Assembly: GCF_030678915.1 (NCBI RefSeq)
Contig: NZ_JAUUTZ010000010.1
Span: 105,721 to 169,720 of the forward strand
DNA length: 64,000 nucleotides
Origin: Paracoccus wurundjeri
GTDB taxonomy: Bacteria > Pseudomonadota > Alphaproteobacteria > Rhodobacterales > Rhodobacteraceae
Direction of reading: 5' to 3'
The position numbers and the translations under genes are program-made. The notes under the pieces are model-generated. The model saw only the letters and a program-made list of their open reading frames with translations, did not search any database and was not told where the DNA came from. The first letter of the stretch is position 1. The number at the start of each line of letters is the position of its first letter. Of this stretch, positions 9,981 through 17,377 are shown piece by piece.

Positions 9981-10057
9981 CGGAGCGTAGCGCAGCCTGG
10001 TAGCGCACCTGCTTCGGGAGCAGGGGGTCGGAGGTTCGAATCCTCTCGCTCCGACCA
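9981..10057 (+). tRNA. tRNA-Pro (anticodon CGG)
   Basis: A complete 77-nt cloverleaf. The acceptor arms CGGAGCG (9981-9987) and CGCTCCG (10047-10053) pair fully, followed by discriminator A and an encoded CCA. The D arm is GCGCAGCCTGGTAGCGC. The anticodon loop TTCGGGA is closed by a CCTGC/GCAGG stem, giving CGG at positions 34-36. The T arm GGAGG/TTCGAAT/CCTCT is standard. The accessory island starts right after its 3' end, a common integration target, but I found no second copy of the tRNA tail at the far side. Confidence 0.97.
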
Positions 10058-10709
10058 TTTGTGCTTCCTGTGGATTGCAGAGATATTCTGCCTTTCTGGC
10101 ACATAAACTTCCTTTGATGTAGTGATTCTGACCTATCTTAAGTGGCTGACGAAGCCGTTGAGCGTAGTCTGATCCTGCATGAAGTGGACACCCGCAAGTA
10201 CCCACTGAGTTTCTTGATCGTTGGCGGCGCGCTCAGCGCATAACAGGGTGTTTCTGGACCTGATCCTGAGGATTCGGGGCCGATTTTTGTTCTTCTCAGG
10301 CCGCTCCGGACGGAGCCAATCCCGTCGCTGCGCGGCGCTCGTGGAAGATCTTCGCATTGGCCCGGGAGGTCGCCTGCGGCATCGGCTTGCCCGCTGGCTT
10401 GCGGCGGTGGATGCGGCTGGTCAGCATGCGGTCTGACAGCCAGGCCGATTCTACCGGCGCTAGCTGGTAGTCGTTCAGTTTGAGTATAGTTCTTCTTGCA
10501 TGCTGCGAAATGCAGCCCGAACTGCTGGTAAGCCTCCTAGCTTTGCCTTGCCCTCGCTAACGCTGCCGTATCGAGCGGCCAGGAATACTCCTAGTTTTCT
10601 CGTCGCCAACCTTAGACCGCCGGAAGCTGGATTTTTCCGACAAAATTTCCGGCACGCTGTGGCAGAAAGATGCAGAGGCGTGGATTTGAGATGATCACTT
10701 TTATATAGC
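10058..10709. other. Gene-poor stretch after tRNA-Pro; dnd operon leader
   Basis: No convincing gene in 652 bases. A minus-strand open frame at 10133-10357 ends in QETQWVLAGVHFMQDQ...TLNGFVSHLR and looks protein-like, but I do not recognise it and it may be a remnant. Upstream of the DUF6615 start there is a 7-bp inverted repeat, GCCGGAA (10619-10625) and TTCCGGC (10647-10653), 57 bp before the start, which could be an operator or part of a leader hairpin. A TGA at 10692 closes the frame just before the proposed TTG start. Confidence 0.4.
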
Positions 10710-11573
10710 TTGCTGGAGTTGGCCCATGCGACCTCGAAAAATCTTGGGTTCGCGCATCGGGACGATGTTCATGTCAGCTATGGCGAAGAAACAATTACGG
10801 AAACCAATCTGCTGGAACTTCGTCGCCGCCATCCTACAATTGTCACTTTGCATACATTCGGAAAGAAGAAAGAGGCTCTGAACGGCGCGGACTGGGAATG
10901 GCACATTATCGGACGGCGCGGGAAGTTCCGAATGCGGGTTCAGGCGAAGCGATTGCAGAAAAACGGCGCGCTGAAGATACCACACAAGGTGAAATCGTCA
11001 GGCGCGCAGCAGATCGACTTGTTGAGCAAGGATGCCAAGGCCAACCGCTTGCAGCCTATCTACTGCATTTATTCTGCTGAGAACCAGCGTAACCACTGGG
11101 CCACAAAGCCCACTCCGGGAGATTTTGTCGAATTCGAATACGGTTGCCTGCTTGTCAGCGCGAATACTGTGAAGGCGATTGCTCCGAAGGCTCTGGGCGA
11201 TATAGAGACACATTGCATCCCTTGGCATTATCTGGTCGAACGCTGTCGGTATGTCGGCGCCGAAGTTTCAGACATTTTGGAAGTGGACGGCTCCGAGATG
11301 CGCTTCGTGATAGCTTCTGGAGTGTTGTCTTCAGTTACAGATGAGGCGCGTGCCATTGATAGCGTCGCCGTTAGGAGTTTCCCGACGCTCGACGAATTGA
11401 ACGCTTCAGTTGGGCCAAGTCGGGAGATCGACGGCCTAATTGATGCCAATGACCCCGAATACGAGCGACGTTCCAGTGAGGAGGAGTACCGCGAACGCAG
11501 AATAGGGCGCCTCGTTGAGATTGATGTCCGCGAGATTCCTGTCGCCGAAGATGATGACGAGGACGCTGTGTGA
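10710..11573 (+). CDS. DUF6615-like protein, putative PD-(D/E)XK nuclease
   Basis: The 287-residue product resembles DUF6615 proteins, which I know only as uncharacterised. Residues 20-50 hold the TETNLLELRRRHP segment. They are followed by NGADWEWHIIGRRGKFRMRVQAKRL at about 51-75. An Asp followed 15-20 residues later by Q-A-K is the catalytic pattern of Mrr-like PD-(D/E)XK restriction nucleases (D...QxK), so a nuclease role is plausible but inferred. The C-terminus is acidic (EDDDEDAV). The frame opens with TTG at 10710, closed upstream by TGA at 10692, and has only a weak ribosome site. It is the first gene of the dnd operon and lies on the same strand as dndC. Confidence 0.7.
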   Translation: MLELAHATSKNLGFAHRDDVHVSYGEETITETNLLELRRRHPTIVTLHTFGKKKEALNGADWEWHIIGRRGKFRMRVQAKRLQKNGALKIPHKVKSSGAQQIDLLSKDAKANRLQPIYCIYSAENQRNHWATKPTPGDFVEFEYGCLLVSANTVKAIAPKALGDIETHCIPWHYLVERCRYVGAEVSDILEVDGSEMRFVIASGVLSSVTDEARAIDSVAVRSFPTLDELNASVGPSREIDGLIDANDPEYERRSSEEEYRERRIGRLVEIDVREIPVAEDDDEDAV

Positions 11574-11737
11574 GGAAGAGGCGTCGGGAAGGACAACGCG
11601 AAATTCGAACGTTCGGTTCGAAATCGGTGGACCGGCAACGGCACGAACCGGCCATTGAGCGGTCTATCTGGGTGCCGCGCTGCGGCCCGTGGGAGCTGGC
11701 CATTCGCTGCGAGTGTTACCTGCCCAATGCCATCTGA
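11570..11737 (+). CDS. Possible small protein, 55 residues
   Basis: A GTG at 11570 overlaps the stop of the preceding gene (GTGA arrangement) and opens a 55-codon frame ending in TGA at 11735-11737. The predicted peptide is Arg-rich at the start (VRKRRREGQREIR) and ends WELAIRCECYLPNAI with three cysteines. I do not recognise it. Overlap-coupled starts are used elsewhere in this operon (dndD to dndE), which gives some support, but composition alone cannot exclude a chance frame. About 95 bases of non-coding leader then separate it from dndC. Confidence 0.3.
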   Translation: MRKRRREGQREIRTFGSKSVDRQRHEPAIERSIWVPRCGPWELAIRCECYLPNAI

Positions 11738-11832
11738 GACACTAATCCGCGATTTACAGTAGCAAGGGGCTCCTGTTAGACAAGATACAGAAAAAGCGCG
11801 GGAAGCGCGGAGAGCAAAGGGATGGCAGGAAG

Positions 11833-12987
11833 ATGGACGGCGCTGAAGCACTCGCACTCGAAGATGAAAGCGTGGCACTCTTAAGGGCCATCCGCTCAGA
11901 ACTTCTTGATGAATACCGCCAGGAACATGACTGGCCCTGGATTATCGGATATTCCGGCGGAAAAGACAGCACACTGGTCGCGCATCTCGTGTTCGAGATG
12001 TTGCTAACGCTTCCGCCTTCGCAGCGCACGCGGCAGGTGCATATCGTTGCCAATGATACGCTCGTCGAGAGCCCGCTGGTTGTCCAGCACATCATTGACA
12101 GCATTGAAGAAATTTCCAACGCCGCCGAAGCGTTCAGCTTGCCAATCGTTACTAAAATCACGCGACCGGCCCCTGATCAGTCTTTCTGGGTGAATCTGAT
12201 CGGGCGCGGCTACCCCTCGCCGAACCGCTCGTTCCGTTGGTGCACGGACAGGATGAAAATCCTGCCAACAAGCCGCTATATCAAGAGCTTGGCGGAAGAA
12301 GCCGGGCAAGTGATACTGCTCCTTGGAGTGCGCAGGTCCGAAAGCGCCACGCGCGCGGCCTCGGTGGGCCGCTACGACAATGGTGAGCGTTTGAATAAGC
12401 ACAACGATCTACCTGGCTGCATGGTTTTCCGCCCCATTGTTGAGTTGGATACCGATGATGTCTGGGAATTTCTTGCGCTCAACGAGCCGCCTTGGGGCGG
12501 GTCGCATCTCAAGCTGATCGGTCTGTACCGTGATGCAGGTGGCGGCGAATGCCCGGTGGTCACGTCGAAGGATGATGCTCCGTCCTGCGGCACCACGTCA
12601 TCGCGTTTTGGCTGCTGGACCTGCACTGTGGTGGAGAAAGACAGGAGCCTGGAAGGCTTTGTTGAGTCCGGCTACGCCGAGTTCACGCCGCTTCTCGACT
12701 TTCGCGACTGGCTTGCCTCTATCCGCAACGAGAAAGATCGCAGACAAGCCCGGCGGCGCGATGGCCGCATTACGATCACTGATGGCGGCATCTTTGTCCC
12801 TGGCCCTTTTACGCTTCAAACCAGAGCCGAGATATTCGAGCGCTTGCGCGCTCTGGAAAAAGAAACAGGGCAGAGCTTGATCACGGAAGAGGAAGTTGAT
12901 CTCATTCACCAGCTCTGGTCAGAGGAAATCGCAGGCCATAGTAAAGCCAGAACCATGAGTGTTCGTGAAATTGTAAAGGAGAAGTAG
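11833..12987 (+). CDS. dndC: DNA phosphorothioation protein DndC (PP-loop, Fe-S)
   Basis: DndC is the PAPS-reductase-like ATP pyrophosphatase that activates the DNA backbone for sulfur insertion together with DndD and DndE. The PP-loop SGGKDST occupies residues 41-47. Family blocks follow: DTLVESPLVVQHI, FWVNLIGRGYPSPNRSFRWCTDRMKI, and SCGTTSSRFGCWTCTVVEKD. The last two supply the Fe-S cysteines (WCTD, SCG, CWTC). At 384 residues it is somewhat shorter than many DndC proteins. The ATG follows gcaggaag. The next gene starts on the base after the stop. No cysteine desulfurase (dndA) is present, so sulfur must come from a desulfurase elsewhere in the genome. Confidence 0.95.
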   Translation: MDGAEALALEDESVALLRAIRSELLDEYRQEHDWPWIIGYSGGKDSTLVAHLVFEMLLTLPPSQRTRQVHIVANDTLVESPLVVQHIIDSIEEISNAAEAFSLPIVTKITRPAPDQSFWVNLIGRGYPSPNRSFRWCTDRMKILPTSRYIKSLAEEAGQVILLLGVRRSESATRAASVGRYDNGERLNKHNDLPGCMVFRPIVELDTDDVWEFLALNEPPWGGSHLKLIGLYRDAGGGECPVVTSKDDAPSCGTTSSRFGCWTCTVVEKDRSLEGFVESGYAEFTPLLDFRDWLASIRNEKDRRQARRRDGRITITDGGIFVPGPFTLQTRAEIFERLRALEKETGQSLITEEEVDLIHQLWSEEIAGHSKARTMSVREIVKEK

Positions 12988-13191
12988 ATGCCGCGTAATG
13001 TTGTCGTGCTTCTCGATAACCTGGAAGGGCGCGCCATGATCAAGGACGCCTGCAAAGCCAACGGCATGCATTTTGCGGAATTCGAAGAGCTTGTTCAGGC
13101 GGAAGTCGAACAAACGGGAAAGCAGCGCCGTGCTGGCCTCTGGGATTCCTTTGACGATATTCTGGACCGCATTCAGGTGGACGAAAAATAA
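12988..13191 (+). CDS. Small DNA-modification-system-associated protein
   Basis: A 67-residue acidic protein between dndC and dndD, starting immediately after the dndC stop behind aaaggagaagtag. The middle reads LEGRAMIKDACKANGMHFAEFEELVQAEVEQTGKQRRAGLWDSFDDIL. It is predominantly helical and has no metal or catalytic motif. I recall small proteins in this position of dnd clusters being annotated as DNA modification system-associated small protein, which fits. The role is unknown; tight coupling on both sides suggests it works as a subunit or assembly factor with DndC/DndD. It is not a DndE homologue, since the DndE region is found in the fusion gene downstream. Confidence 0.8.
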   Translation: MPRNVVVLLDNLEGRAMIKDACKANGMHFAEFEELVQAEVEQTGKQRRAGLWDSFDDILDRIQVDEK

Positions 13192-13194
13192 CTT

Positions 13195-15279
13195 ATGCAC
13201 ATTTCACAGATCACCTTGCGAGACTGGAAGGCCTATACGACGGCCAATTTCGATTTTCCCGCACCGGCAAGCGGCAAGAATATCATTCTCATTGGCGCGC
13301 CCAACGGCTACGGCAAGACAAGTCTTTTCGAAGCTATTGTGCTTGGTATGTTCGGGCGCGATGGCTTGCCGCTCATTGCCCGCTCTCCGTTCTCAGGAGC
13401 GGATAAAGAACGGCTTGCCACATCCTACAAGAACTTCCTTGAAAAGGCGCTTCACCGGGGTGCGACAGCAGCAGGCCGCACATCCTGTTCCGTAAAGCTG
13501 ATCTTTACCGATGAGAATGACGAGCCGCTGGAAATCCAGCGTATCTGGCACTTCAGTGATTCCGGCGTCTACCGCGCGCAGGACGAAGAAATTCATATTT
13601 ATGAGGGCACGACGCGCAAAGCTGTTGGTCCGGGCGCGTTGCAGGGCAATGACCGCGCGGACTGGTTTCGTGAGTATATAGCCGAGAATCTATTGCCGTT
13701 CACGCTCGCACATTTCTTCATGTTCGACGGCGAACAGGTAAGTGTTTTGGCTGAGCGATCAATGTCGGATCAAGTGCGGCATGGTATCGAAGGCATGCTT
13801 GGAATGCCTGTTTTGAAGCGGTTGGCAAAAGACTTGCGCGCTTATGCGGAAGTGCGCCGAAAAGATTCGCCCAATGTTTCTGATAAAACAATCGAAAAAA
13901 TTGAGCTAGAACGCCACCAGCTTAATTTCGAGAACGATAAGAAGACCGACCGCCTTGCTGAAATAGAACCGTACCGGGCGACCCTCAAAGAAGAACAGGA
14001 GCATCTAATCCGAGAGCTGGCGAGCTTTGGCTCGGGGTCACAAGCTTTGCTTCAAGAGCAATTCGAGCAAATTAAGAACCATGAGCGCGCTATCGAAGGC
14101 GGGAATGCCCAGCTTGAAGAGCTGCTTATGAAGGATTTGGCATTGGCGCTTTCCGGCCTTGGCCTGCGCAAGAGCATCAAGGATCGGCTCTTGAGTGAGG
14201 GCGTGCGGGAGCGTTGGGAAAGTGGAAAAAACCAGGGCGATAGTAATCTGGAGCGCTTCTTGGCTTCAGTTGATACCGGAATGCAGGAGATCAATCCTTC
14301 CTTGAGTGACGGCCAACGGGAAGGCGTGCTGGATAGCGCGCGAGGTGCCTGGGAAAAACTCTGGTATCCCCCGCCCGATAACTGCGCTGATGAGTACTTG
14401 CATCCTTATCTGAACGAGCTGGAGCGCTCCAAGGTGATCGACCGGCTGGATGAGCTGGATGAGCTGGGGGCTCCGGCGATTGTAGAACTTTTGAGCACGA
14501 TCGCGGCCAATGAGGATTCCCTGAAGCGTCTGCAAGATGAGGTGACGCGCACCGAAGCTGTTGCGCCGCATGTCGATAAAAAACGCGAACGCCTGACCCA
14601 GGTGAACGGCGAGATTCAGCAATATGATCAGGAGATCGGCGCACTGAAGCGTGAAATGGCGTCTTTAGAAACTCAGATCAATCAGAAGAACACAGAATTG
14701 ACGAAGCTTTCCGGCCAGCTTGATCAGGCCGCGCCATCTGCGCGGCGCGCCGCGCGTGCCAACAAGGTTGCGCTGATGGTCGATGAGATTGTCGCCAAGG
14801 CTGTGCCGAGCCAGATCGATGCGATTGCTGCTGCCATGACGAAGGCACACCGTGCCATGGCCCATAAGAAGGACCTGGTGGAGCGGATCGCGATTGACGA
14901 AAACTGCGATGTACAACTGTTGAATACCGATGACATGGATTTGCGGGGCTATGACCTCTCGGCGGGCGAGAAGCAGATTTTTACCCAAGCCCTGATATCT
15001 GCGGTGTCATCCGTTTCGGGACGCGGCTTCCCCATGGTGGTCGATACACCGCTAGGGCGACTGGACATCGAGCACCGCAAAGGCGTCCTCAATCACCTGG
15101 TGCAGCGCGAGCATCAAGTCATCCTGCTCTCGACCAACACGGAAGTCGTCGGAGAGTATTTGCGGGAAATCGAGCCGCATGTCCAGAAGAAATATCTCGT
15201 TCATTTTGAACGGGTTGGAGATATTGGGCAATCGACAGTCCGGCCCGGCTATTTCGAAGAGACGGGAGGTCAGGCATGA
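13195..15279 (+). CDS. dndD: DNA phosphorothioation ATPase DndD (SMC/Rad50-like)
   Basis: DndD is an SMC-like ATPase thought to supply DNA opening or nicking during sulfur insertion. The 694-residue product opens with the typical MHISQITLRDWKAYTTANFDFP and Walker A GAPNGYGKTSLFEA at residues 38-51. A long coiled-coil region spans about 230-560. The C-terminal half of the nucleotide site follows: LSAGEKQIFTQALISAV (signature) and FPMVVDTPLGRLDIEHR (Walker B and D-loop). LFMFDGEQ-type sequence (FFMFDGEQVSVLAERS) near 180 is also family-typical. The stop overlaps the start of the next gene by an ATGA. Confidence 0.95.
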   Translation: MHISQITLRDWKAYTTANFDFPAPASGKNIILIGAPNGYGKTSLFEAIVLGMFGRDGLPLIARSPFSGADKERLATSYKNFLEKALHRGATAAGRTSCSVKLIFTDENDEPLEIQRIWHFSDSGVYRAQDEEIHIYEGTTRKAVGPGALQGNDRADWFREYIAENLLPFTLAHFFMFDGEQVSVLAERSMSDQVRHGIEGMLGMPVLKRLAKDLRAYAEVRRKDSPNVSDKTIEKIELERHQLNFENDKKTDRLAEIEPYRATLKEEQEHLIRELASFGSGSQALLQEQFEQIKNHERAIEGGNAQLEELLMKDLALALSGLGLRKSIKDRLLSEGVRERWESGKNQGDSNLERFLASVDTGMQEINPSLSDGQREGVLDSARGAWEKLWYPPPDNCADEYLHPYLNELERSKVIDRLDELDELGAPAIVELLSTIAANEDSLKRLQDEVTRTEAVAPHVDKKRERLTQVNGEIQQYDQEIGALKREMASLETQINQKNTELTKLSGQLDQAAPSARRAARANKVALMVDEIVAKAVPSQIDAIAAAMTKAHRAMAHKKDLVERIAIDENCDVQLLNTDDMDLRGYDLSAGEKQIFTQALISAVSSVSGRGFPMVVDTPLGRLDIEHRKGVLNHLVQREHQVILLSTNTEVVGEYLREIEPHVQKKYLVHFERVGDIGQSTVRPGYFEETGGQA

Positions 15280-16811
15280 GCATCTCCCTTGTTGAAGTGG
15301 CGGGCGCGAATTTTCGTACCGATTATGACAGCGACAAGCTGAACACCGATTTCATGGGACGGCTCGGGATGCGCAAGCGCTATCTGCCCGCGCGCTTGGC
15401 GATTTCACGGTCCTTGGCAATGAATGCGCCCGTACAACTGCCGGATGAAGAATTCGATCAAGGCAAGGTGATCAAAGGAGATACGCTATTTGGTACGGGC
15501 ACGGCCTTGTCGGTCTGGCTAGCGCTGATTGTAGAGCGAACCGGCGAGCCGGATATTGACACCAAGCGCCTGATTTCTCTGGTCGGTGCCCATTGGCGGC
15601 GCGGGTTGGCCAAGCTGGATGAAGAGTGGGGGCAGGCGGGAGAGGATATTGCGAGGTTCGTGCGCCACTTGGCCGAAGTTGCCGAATTGCCGACTTCTGG
15701 TGGCCGGTTGCTCTTCTCCGGCGCTGAGGGCGAAACTGGTGTCACCTTCTCCAGCGGTGAGATCAAAGTGCCCCTGGGCGAGATTGGCGAAGATGTTTCG
15801 ACCAAGGAGAAAGTTTTCTGGAGCCTGAACGGCAAGGGCAGCGCGCCGCATACCGCGATCATGGGCGGAAGTGGCTCGGGCAAAACGGTTATGGCGGCTG
15901 CGATGCTGCGCTCGGTTCGCGAGCAAGCGCCGGTGCCGCTGATTGCGTTCGATTTTAAGGGTGACTTGGCAGACTTTACCGGAACGCAAGGACAAACGGC
16001 CCTGGGTGAAGCCTTTGAAGCGAAAGTTATTGAGCCTCCGCGTATGCCAATCCCTCTGGACGTGCTCGCACTCTCTCAAAAGGATCAGTTCGGGATTGAC
16101 GAAGCCGCGCTTCGCTTCCGTCAGTCCTTCTCACGCCTGAAGGGCTCCAAGCTTGGCGACCGGCAACGCAACTATGTCCATGAGGCGGCGGCGCGGGCTT
16201 TGTCGAGCGAAGAGCCTTGCGAGATGCATCATATCCGTGACCGCCTGCTGGAAGTCTATGAAGAACATGAGGCCAAGGAAGACGGCGCATCGTCCAGCAT
16301 GGAGGAGCTGTGTCGCTTCCCGTTGTTCGAACCGAAGATGTCTCCGGCGGAATTCTTCCAAAAGAGCTGGATCATTAAACTGCCACCCAATGTACCGGAA
16401 GATAGCCGTACGATCGTGGTCAATCTTCTTCTGGACGCGCTAGACCAGCATCTAAACGGGCTTGCCGATGCCGAGACAGGAACGGATGGCGCGCGCGGCT
16501 TGCGCGTACTGTGCATGATTGATGAAGCGCATCAGATACTCGGCACAAAGCTACCTTCACTCTCTCGCCTGATCCGCATGAGCCGCTCGAAAGGTGGTGC
16601 GGTGATGCTGGTTTCGCAATCCCCAGATGACTTCTCGGGTGAAGATGACGAGTTCCTCGACAACATGGGATTGGTCGCCGCCTTTGCGACAAACGCCAAG
16701 CCCGGCGCAGCCGCCCGTGTGCTTGGCAAAGGCGCGAACCTTACTAACCTGCAAACAGGCCAATGCTTCGTCCGGTTCGACAAGACAACGAAGAAGGTCA
16801 AGGCATGGTAG
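15276..16811 (+). CDS. DndE-HerA/FtsK-type ATPase fusion
   Basis: The 511-residue product joins two parts. Residues about 20-105 match DndE, the small DNA-binding subunit for phosphorothioation (RLGMRKRYLPARLAISRSLA...GDTLFGTGTALSVWLALIVER). From about 170 onward lies a HerA/FtsK-like ATPase: Walker A GGSGSGKT at about 197, LIAFDFKGDLADF, Walker B RVLCMIDEAHQIL, GGAVMLVSQSPDDFSGEDDEFLDNMG, and an arginine-finger region ending in TGQCFVRFD. DndE normally stands alone at about 110-130 residues. I recall similar DndE-ATPase fusions having been noted in surveys of dnd systems. The gene is coupled to dndD by an ATGA overlap. The ATPase could translocate or open DNA for modification, or recruit a nuclease. 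Confidence 0.88.
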   Translation: MSISLVEVAGANFRTDYDSDKLNTDFMGRLGMRKRYLPARLAISRSLAMNAPVQLPDEEFDQGKVIKGDTLFGTGTALSVWLALIVERTGEPDIDTKRLISLVGAHWRRGLAKLDEEWGQAGEDIARFVRHLAEVAELPTSGGRLLFSGAEGETGVTFSSGEIKVPLGEIGEDVSTKEKVFWSLNGKGSAPHTAIMGGSGSGKTVMAAAMLRSVREQAPVPLIAFDFKGDLADFTGTQGQTALGEAFEAKVIEPPRMPIPLDVLALSQKDQFGIDEAALRFRQSFSRLKGSKLGDRQRNYVHEAAARALSSEEPCEMHHIRDRLLEVYEEHEAKEDGASSSMEELCRFPLFEPKMSPAEFFQKSWIIKLPPNVPEDSRTIVVNLLLDALDQHLNGLADAETGTDGARGLRVLCMIDEAHQILGTKLPSLSRLIRMSRSKGGAVMLVSQSPDDFSGEDDEFLDNMGLVAAFATNAKPGAAARVLGKGANLTNLQTGQCFVRFDKTTKKVKAW

Positions 16812-16857
16812 GTTGCCAAGGGCGCGGATCAGGTGGCGTATGCGGAGAGTATTACCA

Positions 16858-17373
16858 GTGAGTGAATTATATGATCTCGCCGCCAAGAAGAGTGAGCCGA
16901 AGTCACCATTAGATTATTTTCGCGAACATAGGATCAATGTGTTCGTATGGCCGGATGCGTGGCGCAACGCGGCAACGGCGCAGGCGTTGAACTGGGACAA
17001 AGTTGATTTTGGTGAAAATACCGCCAATGACGTGCCGGAACAACGCGGCGTTTATGCTTTTTGTGTCTCGGTGAAGGACACGATAATGCCGTCCCATGGC
17101 GTCTTAGTCTATTTTGGTGAAACATCCAGGACCCTTCGCAAGAGATACAAAGAATATGTCCGAGATTGCCGAATAGGAGCCAAACGACCCAAATTTGAAA
17201 ACCTGTTTAGGCTATGGCCAAATGATCTGGACTTCTTTTTTGCTCCGATAGATGACGACATGTGCGAGCTAAAAGAGATCGAAGAAGCCTTGAATGATGC
17301 CGTCATACCACATTGTGTTACAGATGATTTTAGCGCGGAGATACGGCGCATAGTTCCAGTGTTGAGAGGATAG
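16858..17373 (+). CDS. GIY-YIG nuclease-like protein inside the dnd operon
   Basis: The 171-residue product has GVYAF (64-68) and VYFGETSRTLRKRY (84-97), which follow the GIY...YIG-x-T-x-x-x-x-R pattern of GIY-YIG nucleases. A later ELKEIEEALNDAVIP segment carries the expected conserved Glu. The first 60 residues are unique and could recognise a partner or modified DNA. The GTG at 16858 has ggagag 8 bases upstream; an in-frame ATG at 16840 is an alternative start. It lies between the dndE fusion and dndB, in AT-richer sequence than its neighbours. A restriction or nicking role is inferred, not shown. Confidence 0.75.
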   Translation: MSELYDLAAKKSEPKSPLDYFREHRINVFVWPDAWRNAATAQALNWDKVDFGENTANDVPEQRGVYAFCVSVKDTIMPSHGVLVYFGETSRTLRKRYKEYVRDCRIGAKRPKFENLFRLWPNDLDFFFAPIDDDMCELKEIEEALNDAVIPHCVTDDFSAEIRRIVPVLRG

Positions 17374-17377
17374 GCCT

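Noticed and set aside
10133..10357. Minus-strand 74-codon frame after tRNA-Pro
   Set aside because: Protein-like near its C-terminus, but no start signal, no recognised domain, and partly overlapped by other frames; kept only as a note in the gap entry.
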